The position numbers and the translations under genes are program-made. Shown in pieces: positions 9,418 through 17,748 of a stretch of 64,000 bases of DNA (the first letter of the stretch is position 1; each line of letters opens with the position of its first letter). The notes under the pieces are model-generated. The model saw nothing but the letters and a program-made list of their open reading frames with translations, did no database searches and was not told the origin of the DNA. The DNA comes from an uncultured Clostridia bacterium (GTDB lineage: Bacteria; Bacillota; Clostridia; Christensenellales; UBA1242), in contig CALWEJ010000005.1 in assembly GCA_944377165.1 (NCBI GenBank), positions 29,210 through 93,209 on the forward strand, in the 5' to 3' direction.

Positions 9418-9557
9418 ATTAAGCATTGATAAAGCAAAAACTTATAAAAAATTAAAAAATTCTTAAATCAATATGTATGATTTGTTAAAATAATAGTAAA
9501 ATCTTAATTTGAAATTCGATTAGTATAGTTTAAGAAGTCTAAGCAAATTTATTAAAG

Positions 9558-9594
9558 CAAAAAAGAGTTGTATTGTACTTACAAACTCTTTTGC
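9558..9594 (+). terminator. Probable terminator after the TSUP pair
   Basis: GCAAAAAAGAGTTGTA pairs imperfectly with TACAAACTCTTTTGC around a short loop. The stem has one bulge and the T-tail is weak. Apart from this the 9418-9792 gap is AT-rich and I see nothing else in it. Confidence 0.5.
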
Positions 9595-9792
9595 CTCAAA
9601 ATAATTATCGTTTACTGTTTAAATAATATATAAAAATATAAGACATATATGTATTTTAGACATTTAAATATCTTTTCCATTTTAATTATATTAATCTTAC
9701 TAGATTAAAAATTATGAATTAGTTTTTAACATATAAGCATTTCGTAAATAATGCAACTATCATATATGTTCGTAAATTTGCGCTACTTTTTG

Positions 9793-10398
9793 TTATAGAC
9801 CTTTAATATCTGTTGATAATGGCAATATTTTTATTTCAGAATTTTTTGTTATTGTGAAATCACTACTTCCTACATTAAAATGATTAGTTGGTAAGCCTTT
9901 GTCGGCAATAATTTTCCAATCGTAATGCTCATAATCAAAATTCCCGTTATAACATTCGTGAATATTAAATATAGTTTGATTTTTTGTAAGAGCAAATGAA
10001 ATACCTTTGCAGTTTAAGAAAGTATCTTTTTGGAATCTAATTGGATAATCGGTTGATACAACTATTATTTTATCTCTTAAATCACAAAAACAATCTTCAG
10101 CTAAAGTCACATAACCATCTAAATATTTTTTATGCTGAATAAAAGATGAATATCTTGCAGCGAAAGAATAATGTCTATAAAGAGTATAGAAATCTTCTTC
10201 ATTCAAAAATTTATTTTCAAAGTCTTTTATTTTAATTGGCGGTAGCATAATTTCCTTAGATTCATAGTTGTTTTTCATATTGAAGAATCTAAGAATTTGA
10301 GTTCCTGCGACTTGGAATCCATAATCAGGAGTACCGTCATCTCCAAATTTTATGTATAATTCACCGCATTTTAGATATTTTCCGCTTAAATCTTTCAT
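9793..10398 (-). CDS. Hypothetical protein
   Basis: A 201-residue, probably cytosolic protein that I do not recognise. It has no signal peptide or membrane segment. Its composition is beta-rich with many aromatic residues (LYRHYSFAARYSSF, NIHECYNGNFDYEHYDW). I chose ATG 10398 because GGAGG precedes it by seven bases; an upstream in-frame start at 10425 has no such site. It stands alone between two unrelated genes, and neighbours give no clue. Confidence 0.6.
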   Translation of the reverse strand: MKDLSGKYLKCGELYIKFGDDGTPDYGFQVAGTQILRFFNMKNNYESKEIMLPPIKIKDFENKFLNEEDFYTLYRHYSFAARYSSFIQHKKYLDGYVTLAEDCFCDLRDKIIVVSTDYPIRFQKDTFLNCKGISFALTKNQTIFNIHECYNGNFDYEHYDWKIIADKGLPTNHFNVGSSDFTITKNSEIKILPLSTDIKGL

Positions 10399-10607
10399 AA
10401 TTTTCCTCCACGGGTAGTACAACATAACAATAAGAGTCTGTCAATATGCTTTAAATTAAAATAAACTTTGATACAATAGAAAGAAATAGACATATTAAAA
10501 TCTTAATGAAATTAAGTTTCTTTAATTATAAGTGATTTTAATAAACCGATTTTTTTAATTAAAATGTTAAAATTTGATTTGTACTATTAAGATAGGTTAA
10601 TATTGCT

Positions 10608-11327
10608 TTAATTTAAGTAAGACAAAAATTTTGAATGATTAACAACTATGTCAATTAGATTATATTTTAATTTATAATTCTCGTTAGATTCTATTGCGGA
10701 TAGAGTTGAGTTTAATGAATCGCTTATTTTGTTTAAGTATTTACTATAATTCACTAACGATTTAAAATTTTTAAATTCTTTTAACGTACTTTCGTAGTTA
10801 GATATTGTATCTTGCATATACACTTTAAACGAAGATAGAGATATTTCACCTTTATCAATTTTCAATATTGAAGAATATAGGCTATTTATTGTTTCTATAT
10901 TTTTGTTTATCATTTTTTCAACCGCTAAATTTTCTTCTTTACTAAATGAATTTGATTTAGTAAATTTTTTTGTTTCTAAAGTGTATATGCGTGCGCTATA
11001 ATCGGTAGATAAATTTTCGACAACTGCTTCTGCCTCGCTCTTTGTCGGGTAGTAGCAGGCTAGCACGTGATAACTGCCATCATAATAAATAAAACCGGCA
11101 CCGCCTCTCGACTGTATTTCGCTTGACAGCTCACTCGCACTTGAATAGTTTAAAAAAGAGTTGATTTCTACGAAATAAAATTTGCTAGTTGAGTATTTTT
11201 TAGGTATCAAGAAAAATGCCAGTCCTATCAAAAGTATTATAAATAATACGATTATGCTAATAGGCATAGTGCGTCTATGTACTATTTTTTTTCTATATTC
11301 CTTTAAATCAAAAGTGTAATTTTCCAT
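10608..11327 (-). CDS. Membrane-anchored SPOR-like domain protein
   Basis: A 239-residue protein with a basic cytoplasmic N terminus, one transmembrane helix (about residues 20-42), then a SPOR-like segment (about 50-115: FYFVEINSF, GGAGFIYYDGSYHVLACYYPTKSEAEAVVENL) and a helical C-terminal half. SPOR domains bind denuded peptidoglycan strands at division or sporulation septa. No ribosome site is visible. TATTAT lies six bases before ATG, so the mRNA could be leaderless, although the -35 is weak. It is divergent from groES. The role is inferred from the domain only. Confidence 0.6.
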   Translation of the reverse strand: MENYTFDLKEYRKKIVHRRTMPISIIVLFIILLIGLAFFLIPKKYSTSKFYFVEINSFLNYSSASELSSEIQSRGGAGFIYYDGSYHVLACYYPTKSEAEAVVENLSTDYSARIYTLETKKFTKSNSFSKEENLAVEKMINKNIETINSLYSSILKIDKGEISLSSFKVYMQDTISNYESTLKEFKNFKSLVNYSKYLNKISDSLNSTLSAIESNENYKLKYNLIDIVVNHSKFLSYLN

Positions 11328-11371
11328 TAATATATAATATTTTTCAAGAATTTGTTTTATGTTTGCATATT

Positions 11372-11400
11372 TTGGATAAAATTCTGTAATTGTGATATAT
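11372..11400 (+). promoter_or_regulatory. Probable groES-groEL promoter
   Basis: TTGGAT at 11372-11377 and ATATAT at 11395-11400 (with TGTG just before it) are 17 bases apart, giving a leader of about 15 bases. No CIRCE inverted repeat (TTAGCACTC type) is present between 11328 and 11421. Confidence 0.4.
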
Positions 11401-11421
11401 CATCGCGCTAGGAGGAAAGAA

Positions 11422-11709
11422 ATGAATTTTACACCATTATATGATAGGATAGTTATTTTACCTAAGAACAATGAAAGGACTACCGAGCACGGAATCGTTT
11501 TACCTAATACCTCGCAGGAACGTCCGCAGTTTGGCACGGTCGTTGCAGTAGGAGACGGAGAGAATCCAGATAGAGAAGGCTCTACTATGAAACTAAAAGT
11601 TGGAGACAAAGTGCTATTTAATAAATACGCAGGAGTTGAATTAACAATCGAAGGCACACTTTATATTGTTATGCGACAAATTGATGTAATAGGGGTTATG
11701 AATGATTAA
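11422..11709 (+). CDS. groES: Co-chaperonin GroES
   Basis: A 95-residue protein covering the whole GroES fold: N-terminal FTPLYDRIVI, the mobile loop around residues 17-34 (NNERTTEHGIVLP) and the C-terminal strand IVMRQIDVIGV. It caps the GroEL chamber during ATP-driven folding in the cytosol. AGGAGG sits seven bases before ATG 11422; an in-frame start at 11392 is rejected because the ribosome site is internal to it. Its stop overlaps the groEL start by eight bases. Confidence 0.95.
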   Translation: MNFTPLYDRIVILPKNNERTTEHGIVLPNTSQERPQFGTVVAVGDGENPDREGSTMKLKVGDKVLFNKYAGVELTIEGTLYIVMRQIDVIGVMND

Positions 11710-13318
11710 AACAATTGTTAACGGCGAAGTTGCTAAAATGAAGTTATTAAAAGGCGTCGAAACTATGTCGAACGCAGTAAAAATAACATTAGGTCCTAAG
11801 GGAAGAAATGTGATAGTTGACCATATTTATATAAATCCACTTGTGACGAATGACGGAGTGACTATTGCAAAAGAAATTGAACTTGACGATGAAATAGAAA
11901 ATACAGGTGCTATGATACTACGTGGCGCGTGTACTAAGACTAACGATATAGCAGGAGATGGTACAACAACCGCCACTGTTTTAACAGAAAAAATTTTCCG
12001 CGAAGGGTTAAAAAGCTGTACAACAGGAGCTAACCCGATTTTGCTTAGAAATGGTATTAAAGAAGCGGTTGAATTTGTAGTAGTTGAATTACAAAAGCGC
12101 GCAAAGCCAGTAAAAGACAATAACGCAATATGTCAGGTTGCAAGTATATCTTCAGGTAGTAAATCAACAGGCGAATTATTAGCAAAAGCGTTTGAAGAAG
12201 TTGGTTTAGACGGAGTAATCACGATAGAAGAAGGCAATAATGTACTATCAAGTTTAAATGTGGTAGAAGGCACGCGAATTAATCGCGGTTACATAAGTCC
12301 TTATATGTGTCAAGACCAGACTAAGATGATTGCTGAACTTGCAAATCCTTACATACTTATCACAGATAAAAAGATATCTAATATTCAAGAGATTTTGCCT
12401 GTTATTGAGAAAGTGGCTAACGTGGGCGGTAGTCTATTTATAATCGCAGATGACGTCGAAGGCGACGCATTAACTACAATAGTTATTAACAATATGCGAA
12501 AGATTTTTTCGTGCTTAGCAGTAAAAGCTCCTTACTTTGGAGATAGACGTAAAAAAGTACTTGATGACATTGCTTTAGTTGTTAATGGAAAATTCATTTC
12601 AGGCGATATATATAATAACTTTAAAGATGTCACACTTGATGATTTAGGTAGGGCGGATAAAGTAAAAGCGGATAAAGATAACACAACTATTATTGGCGCT
12701 AAGGGAGATAAAACAAAAATTTCTGAGCGAGTTAAAGAATTGCGCGCTAGTCTATTAAAGGCAAAACGTGATTTTGATAAGGAAACCATTCAAGGACGAA
12801 TATCTAATCTTAATGGCGGAGTTGCGATGATAAAAGTGGGTGCCGTTAGCGAAGTTGAAATGCGAGAGAAAAAATTGCGCATAGAAGACGCACTTAATGC
12901 TACATTGTCCGCAATAGATGAAGGTATAATCGTAGGTGGCGGAACAGCATTATTAAAGATTAAACCATTGCTTGATAAATTCGTTGAAGAAAATTTAACT
13001 GGAGATGAGAAAATCGGTGCTATGATAGTGTCCAAAGCATTGGAAGAACCAATCAGACAAATAGCAAAGAACGCAGGGGTTGATGATGGTGTAGTAGTTA
13101 AAGAAGTCTTGAGTAATGACGATGAAAATTATGGTTATGACGCGCTTGAAGACAAATATTGTGATATGTTTAAAGAAGGTATTATTGACCCGCTAAAAGT
13201 GACTAGAACAGCTCTTGAGAGTGCGGGTAGTGTCGCTTCTACACTATTAACGACTGAATGTGTAGTTGTCACAGATAGGTCAAAATTGCCGAAAGAAAAT
13301 ACTACCATCAATCAGTAA
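11702..13318 (+). CDS. groEL: Chaperonin GroEL
   Basis: A 538-residue chaperonin subunit with the ATP-binding motifs LGPKGRNVIVD and AGDGTTTATVL, the apical domain centre (VEGTRINRGYISPYM) and the C-terminal equatorial motif (GVDDGVVVKEV). It forms the ring that folds proteins with GroES. The usual flexible Gly-Gly-Met tail is missing; the protein ends in a polar KLPKENTTINQ. The ribosome site is a weak AGGGG inside groES, so translation is likely coupled. No CIRCE control site is visible upstream of the operon. Confidence 0.95.
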   Translation: MIKTIVNGEVAKMKLLKGVETMSNAVKITLGPKGRNVIVDHIYINPLVTNDGVTIAKEIELDDEIENTGAMILRGACTKTNDIAGDGTTTATVLTEKIFREGLKSCTTGANPILLRNGIKEAVEFVVVELQKRAKPVKDNNAICQVASISSGSKSTGELLAKAFEEVGLDGVITIEEGNNVLSSLNVVEGTRINRGYISPYMCQDQTKMIAELANPYILITDKKISNIQEILPVIEKVANVGGSLFIIADDVEGDALTTIVINNMRKIFSCLAVKAPYFGDRRKKVLDDIALVVNGKFISGDIYNNFKDVTLDDLGRADKVKADKDNTTIIGAKGDKTKISERVKELRASLLKAKRDFDKETIQGRISNLNGGVAMIKVGAVSEVEMREKKLRIEDALNATLSAIDEGIIVGGGTALLKIKPLLDKFVEENLTGDEKIGAMIVSKALEEPIRQIAKNAGVDDGVVVKEVLSNDDENYGYDALEDKYCDMFKEGIIDPLKVTRTALESAGSVASTLLTTECVVVTDRSKLPKENTTINQ

Positions 13319-13451
13319 ATTTATAAAAATTTTTTAAAATTATTGAAAATCGACATAAAAATTGCACAATTTCATTAATTTTTAGTTAAATTTATAAAAT
13401 TTTTAAGTTTTTATGAAAATAAATATATCTTTTAATATTGAATAAAAAATA

Positions 13452-13485
13452 AAAAAGCATAATGATTTCGTTATGCTTTTTTATT
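13452..13485. terminator. Bidirectional terminator between groEL and valS
   Basis: AAAAAGCATAA (13452-13462) pairs with TTATGCTTTTT (13471-13481) across an 8-base loop, with T-runs on both strands. It can end groEL on plus and valS on minus. Confidence 0.85.
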
Positions 13486-13491
13486 TTAGGT

Positions 13492-15912
13492 CTATTCAGA
13501 TAGAATTGGCTTACCGACATTTACAGCGAATTCGCCGGTTTTATAAATTATTTCTTTTGCCGAAGAAACAGCTTTAATATCCATTTCACAATCTTTAATG
13601 AAATCTAAATCGTCATTTACTATTTCAATATTTGTTAATTCAGTTTTTAGACTTAATTTGTTTTCACTTTTGAATTGTCTAACTTTCGAAACGATATCTA
13701 TGACTAAATCACCGTTATCTATAATCTTATCTTCATCTTCTATATTAATCTTTGATAGAGTAGTTAAATGAATACTTTTTACTTTTTCAAACTTAACAAA
13801 ATAATCTTGATAGATTTCTTCAGTGATATGTGGCATTGTTATTGCTAAAAGTTTTAACATTCCTAGAAGCACGTTATAGCAAGCCCATTGCGCGCTCTCT
13901 TTAGCATCTTCGCCGTAAACTTCAGGTTTATACAATCTATTCTTTGCAATCTCAATATAGTTATCGCAGAAGTTCCAGAAGAACCTTTCAATTTCGTTTT
14001 TAGCAAAACTCATTTCAACGTCATCATAGAATGCGCGAGTATCATCATATGCTTGATTAAATTTATGAATGATATATCTATCCATTGGAAGAATTTTCTT
14101 AGGTTTCTTTGGAGTATAGTCTTGCAAGAATGATAAAACGAATTTCGATGCATTCCAAATTTTATTTAATAATTTGTAGCCGTCTTTTAGTCCTTCGTCA
14201 CTAAATAAGACATCTCTACCATAAGCACCAATAGCACACCAATAACGTATTACGTCTGCGCCGTATGTGTCTAATAAATCGCTTAATTTCATTTTGCTGT
14301 TTGCTAAGTGTTTACTAATTTTTATACCCTTATCAGCCATTACCCAACCGTTGATTAAAAGTGATTTCCAAGGAAGGCAATTTTGATGATAATATGATTT
14401 AATGATTGTACGTAAACACCAAGTTGTGATAATATCACGGCCAGCAAAACGCATATCCATAGGAATGTGTGTTTTAGCATATTCTTCGTCGTCTGCCCAA
14501 TTCATATTTATTTGTGGAGTGACTGAACTTGTAGCCCAAGTATCCATAACATCACTTTCAGGTATAAATTCGCTTGAACCGCATTTGCACTTTACTTTAG
14601 GTGAGCTTGATAGCGGATTGATAGGCAAATCTTTTTCGTCCGCTAAAATGACATTTCCACAATTTTTACAGTACCATACTGGGAACGGTACTCCGAAATA
14701 TCTTTGTCTAGATATTGACCAATCTTGATTCAAATTGTTTACCCAAGCGCGATATCTTGTTTTCATTTCTGCTGGATGCCAAACGAGTTGGTCACCTAAT
14801 TCGAGCCATTTTTCTTTCAGCTCAGGAGTAGAGGTCTTAATGAACCATTGCTTTTTAGACAAGAATTCAATAGGTTTACCGCATCTTTCGTGAACTTTAA
14901 CAGCGTGAGTAATGGGTACTTGATTATATAAATAACCTTTTTCTTTCAAATCGTCAATGATTGCTTTTCTTGCGTCGGTAGTTTTAAGTCCTGCATATTT
15001 ACCTGCAATTTCTGTCATACTACCGCTATCATCAATCGCTTGCTTTAAAGGAAGATTATATTCTTTCCACCATTCTACGTCTGTCTGGTCACCGAAAGTA
15101 CAGCACATAACAATACCTGTACCCTTATCAATGCCAACTTTATCATCTGAAAGAATTGTCACTTCTATATCTTCAAACAAAGGTACGCGAACCTTTTTGC
15201 CAACTAACGACTTATAACGGTCATCATCTGGGTTAACGAATATAGCAACACACGCAGGTAAGAATTCAGGACGCGTTGTCGCAATAGGGATTGTACCACT
15301 ACCATCTGCAAGTGGGAAGTTAAGATAATTGAATACACTATCTAAATCTTTATCTTCTAATTCGAATCCTGCTACACTTGTCCTACATTTGCAACACCAC
15401 GGACTTGGTTTATCTTCACGATAAGCAATACCGCGCCTAGCTAAATCAAGGAACGATTTTTGACTAGTTTTTTGACTGCGATTATCTATAGTGTTGTACC
15501 CTAAACTTAAATCACAAGACATACCAGAACGTACCATCATATCGCGGTAAGCTTGATTATATCCTGATACTAAATCAAGTGCAATCTTAGTAAATTCTTC
15601 ACGTGGGAGAGTGTGCGCGCGAATTTTTTTCTTGTCCTCAACCAATAATTCAGTAGGTAATCCATTATTATCAAACCCAAGCGGATAGAAAAGATTTTTG
15701 CCTTGCATTCTATTATACCTAGCAATCATATCTGCTTGACTAAAACCGGAGATATGACCGATGTGTAATTCACCGCTTACTGTTGGAGGTGGGGTATCTA
15801 TTGAAAACATTGGCTTATTAGATTTAGGGTCAAATTTATATATTCCCTCATCTTGCCAAAATTTTTGCCATTTCTTTTCTGTTTCTAAAAAATTGTACTT
15901 TCCTTCTAACAT
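13492..15912 (-). CDS. valS: Valyl-tRNA synthetase, short archaeal-like type
   Basis: An 806-residue class I synthetase that charges tRNA-Val. It has a HIGH motif at residues 50-53 (ELHIGHISGF), the editing domain (ATTRPEFLPACVAIFVN), zinc-type Cys pairs (CCKCRTS; CGSSE region) and the anticodon-binding helical domain. The KMSKS loop reads KGIKISKHLAN, so the second Ser of KMSKS is replaced by His. The C-terminal coiled-coil arm of the usual bacterial form (about 880 residues) is absent. The start PPPTVSGELHIGHISGFSQAD resembles archaeal and rickettsial forms, suggesting old horizontal transfer. AGGAGA precedes ATG 15912. No T-box leader is present. Confidence 0.9.
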   Translation of the reverse strand: MLEGKYNFLETEKKWQKFWQDEGIYKFDPKSNKPMFSIDTPPPTVSGELHIGHISGFSQADMIARYNRMQGKNLFYPLGFDNNGLPTELLVEDKKKIRAHTLPREEFTKIALDLVSGYNQAYRDMMVRSGMSCDLSLGYNTIDNRSQKTSQKSFLDLARRGIAYREDKPSPWCCKCRTSVAGFELEDKDLDSVFNYLNFPLADGSGTIPIATTRPEFLPACVAIFVNPDDDRYKSLVGKKVRVPLFEDIEVTILSDDKVGIDKGTGIVMCCTFGDQTDVEWWKEYNLPLKQAIDDSGSMTEIAGKYAGLKTTDARKAIIDDLKEKGYLYNQVPITHAVKVHERCGKPIEFLSKKQWFIKTSTPELKEKWLELGDQLVWHPAEMKTRYRAWVNNLNQDWSISRQRYFGVPFPVWYCKNCGNVILADEKDLPINPLSSSPKVKCKCGSSEFIPESDVMDTWATSSVTPQINMNWADDEEYAKTHIPMDMRFAGRDIITTWCLRTIIKSYYHQNCLPWKSLLINGWVMADKGIKISKHLANSKMKLSDLLDTYGADVIRYWCAIGAYGRDVLFSDEGLKDGYKLLNKIWNASKFVLSFLQDYTPKKPKKILPMDRYIIHKFNQAYDDTRAFYDDVEMSFAKNEIERFFWNFCDNYIEIAKNRLYKPEVYGEDAKESAQWACYNVLLGMLKLLAITMPHITEEIYQDYFVKFEKVKSIHLTTLSKINIEDEDKIIDNGDLVIDIVSKVRQFKSENKLSLKTELTNIEIVNDDLDFIKDCEMDIKAVSSAKEIIYKTGEFAVNVGKPILSE

Positions 15913-15937
15913 ATTTTCTCCTAAAAATAACTTAATA

Positions 15938-15966
15938 ATATTAATATATAAAAACTAGATTGTCAA
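15938..15966 (-). promoter_or_regulatory. valS promoter
   Basis: On the minus strand TTGACA (15961-15966) and TAATAT (15938-15943) are 17 bases apart. The leader is only about 20 bases, which leaves no room for a T-box riboswitch. Confidence 0.65.
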
Positions 15967-16170
15967 GTTAATTACATATCAAAACTCTGTATAAAATATT
16001 GAATAATTTTCGAATTTGTTATCAAATTTTATGATTAAAAATTTCATTTAAATTTGTGAGTATTGTAATTCCGTTAATCTTAGTTTTTTAAGTTTACAGT
16101 AAGAGTTGATTAAAAACTTAGTAGTAAAAATTTTCAATAATAAAATAGATTTGCCGAACTTATGAAAACA

Positions 16171-16240
16171 AAAAAAATAAAGTCGGACAAAGCCGACTTT
16201 TCATATGTATTTCTTTTGTACTTTATTGCTTCTTTTGTAT
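16171..16240 (-). ncRNA. Candidate small RNA of about 70 nt
   Basis: A strong minus-strand promoter (TTGACA 16270-16275, TAAACT 16247-16252, spacer 17) is followed within about 70 bases by an intrinsic terminator: AAAGTCGG pairs with CCGACTTT (16179-16200), then a T-rich run on the minus strand. No gene lies between. A 14-codon frame starting at 16206 is possible but would run through the hairpin. The spacer contains TGTCGAA (16258-16264), a Spo0A-box match. The transcript could be a regulatory RNA. The 15913-16389 gap holds nothing else I can support. Confidence 0.45.
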
Positions 16241-16246
16241 AACTAA

Positions 16247-16275
16247 AGTTTACTATATTCGACATTATTTGTCAA
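16247..16275 (-). promoter_or_regulatory. Promoter with an internal Spo0A-box-like site
   Basis: TTGACA-N17-TAAACT on the minus strand. TGTCGAA lies inside the spacer at 16258-16264. A regulator bound there would be expected to repress. Confidence 0.5.
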
Positions 16276-16354
16276 TATATTATTAATATTTTTTTAAAAA
16301 TTTTATAAGAATAAATGAAATTGACCTAAATTTTGCCATTTTTTAGTAAAAATA

Positions 16355-16383
16355 TTGCAAAAATTAAAAATTTTTATTAAAAT
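16355..16383 (+). promoter_or_regulatory. rsmA promoter, probably leaderless
   Basis: TTGCAA 16355-16360, 17-base spacer, TAAAAT 16378-16383, then six bases to the ATG. The predicted first transcribed base is the A of the start codon, and there is no ribosome site. Confidence 0.5.
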
Positions 16384-16389
16384 AAGATT

Positions 16390-17175
16390 ATGGAAAATAA
16401 AATTGATTATAAGAAAAGTTTAGGGCAAAATTTTTTGTTTGATAGAAATTTATTGAATGCGATAGTTCACGACGCAGGGGTTAATAAAGAGGATACTGTT
16501 TTAGAAATTGGAGCAGGGGCAGGTACACTGACACGTGCGTTAGCTTTAAATGCAAAAAGAGTTATTTCATTCGAAATAGATAAAGGCTTAAAACCATATT
16601 TAGACGATGTTGCTAGTGAATATAAGAATGTAGAAATTAATTTTGCTGATTTTATGGAAGTCGATATAAACTCTATTGATATAGAGAGAGCAAAAGTTGT
16701 AGCGAATATTCCTTATTATATTACTACACCTATCATATTTAAGTTGGCGGACAATATAGATAAATTTGATAGCATTACCGTTTTAATTCAAAAAGAAGTT
16801 GCGTTAAGATTTGCTTCAAAAGAACGAACAAAAGAGTATGGAATCACTTCGGTTATTTTACAAGCAATGTTTGATGTGACAATACCTAGGATTGTAAAAA
16901 AAGAATGTTTCACACCTATGCCTAAAGTTGACAGTGCATTGTGTAAATTAGTGAAACATAATCGCTACATTATCAATGACTTTAATAGATTTAAAGAATT
17001 TGTAAGTAAGTCTTTTGGTATGCGTAGAAAAACATTAGTAAACAATTTAAAAACTAATTATGATAAAAATTTAATTATTCAAAACTTGATAAATTTAGGA
17101 TATAATGAAATGACAAGACCAGAGGAAATATCTGTAGAAAACTTCATTAAGATTTATCATTTGCTAAATTTTTAA
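16390..17175 (+). CDS. rsmA: 16S rRNA dimethyladenosine transferase RsmA (KsgA)
   Basis: A 261-residue S-adenosylmethionine-dependent methyltransferase that dimethylates two adjacent adenosines in the 3' hairpin of 16S rRNA during small-subunit maturation. It has the N-terminal KKSLGQNFL motif, the SAM site VLEIGAGAGTLT (about residues 38-49), the catalytic NIPYYITTPII motif (about 107-117) and the C-terminal helical domain including SKSFGMRRKTLVNNL. Length and motifs are normal. No ribosome site precedes ATG 16390, and the promoter suggests leaderless translation. Confidence 0.95.
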   Translation: MENKIDYKKSLGQNFLFDRNLLNAIVHDAGVNKEDTVLEIGAGAGTLTRALALNAKRVISFEIDKGLKPYLDDVASEYKNVEINFADFMEVDINSIDIERAKVVANIPYYITTPIIFKLADNIDKFDSITVLIQKEVALRFASKERTKEYGITSVILQAMFDVTIPRIVKKECFTPMPKVDSALCKLVKHNRYIINDFNRFKEFVSKSFGMRRKTLVNNLKTNYDKNLIIQNLINLGYNEMTRPEEISVENFIKIYHLLNF

Positions 17176-17288
17176 GATGTTAAAAAATTGTATTTTAAAA
17201 TAAAAAAAATAAAAAATTTATTAAAATTTTACTGAAAATTATTGATTTTTAATAAAAATAATGAAATTTTTTATAATTTTTAAAATTA

Positions 17289-17346
17289 TAGACAGAAAAA
17301 TGAAATATATAAATTTTGACATAATTCTGTCTATTTTTTATTTTTT
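17289..17346 (+). terminator. Terminator after rsmA
   Basis: TAGACAGAA (17289-17297) pairs with TTCTGTCTA (17325-17333) across a 27-base loop and is followed by a T-rich run. The rest of the 17176-17748 gap is very AT-rich and contains only the promoter listed next. Confidence 0.6.
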
Positions 17347-17609
17347 AGCATTTTTAGTGTTTACTTTATCTTTGATTTAAAAATTAACATTTTTGATAAC
17401 AAAAATAATGATAGAATTTATTTAATCATTTTTATCTAAAGGTAAAATTATAAATATAGAAAGAAATTAAATGTATTTATTAAAAACGGTTTTTATTTAA
17501 ACTTAAAATTAAATTAAATGTGATTTTTAAAGTCAAATAATCGATAGTTTAAATATTTATTTTTTAAATAAAAATTAATTATTAAACTTGCTTTTTATTC
17601 ACTTTTTAT

Positions 17610-17638
17610 TTGACACCTATTTTGATAAAATATATAAT
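17610..17638 (+). promoter_or_regulatory. Promoter of the giant surface-protein gene
   Basis: A consensus pair, TTGACA 17610-17615 and TATAAT 17633-17638 with a 17-base spacer. The leader to the start codon is about 100 bases. Confidence 0.7.
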
Positions 17639-17748
17639 ATTTTTAGATAATTTGTAATTTAGTGTAGAATTTTCTTTAATTTTGAGAATAATATTTCTAA
17701 CTTACATTTTCATTAACTTCAATAATTTGAAGCATTTAGGTAGGGGTC

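Noticed and set aside
15913..16389. T-box riboswitch upstream of valS
   Set aside because: The valS promoter leaves a leader of only about 20 bases; the hairpin further upstream belongs to a separate promoter-terminator unit.
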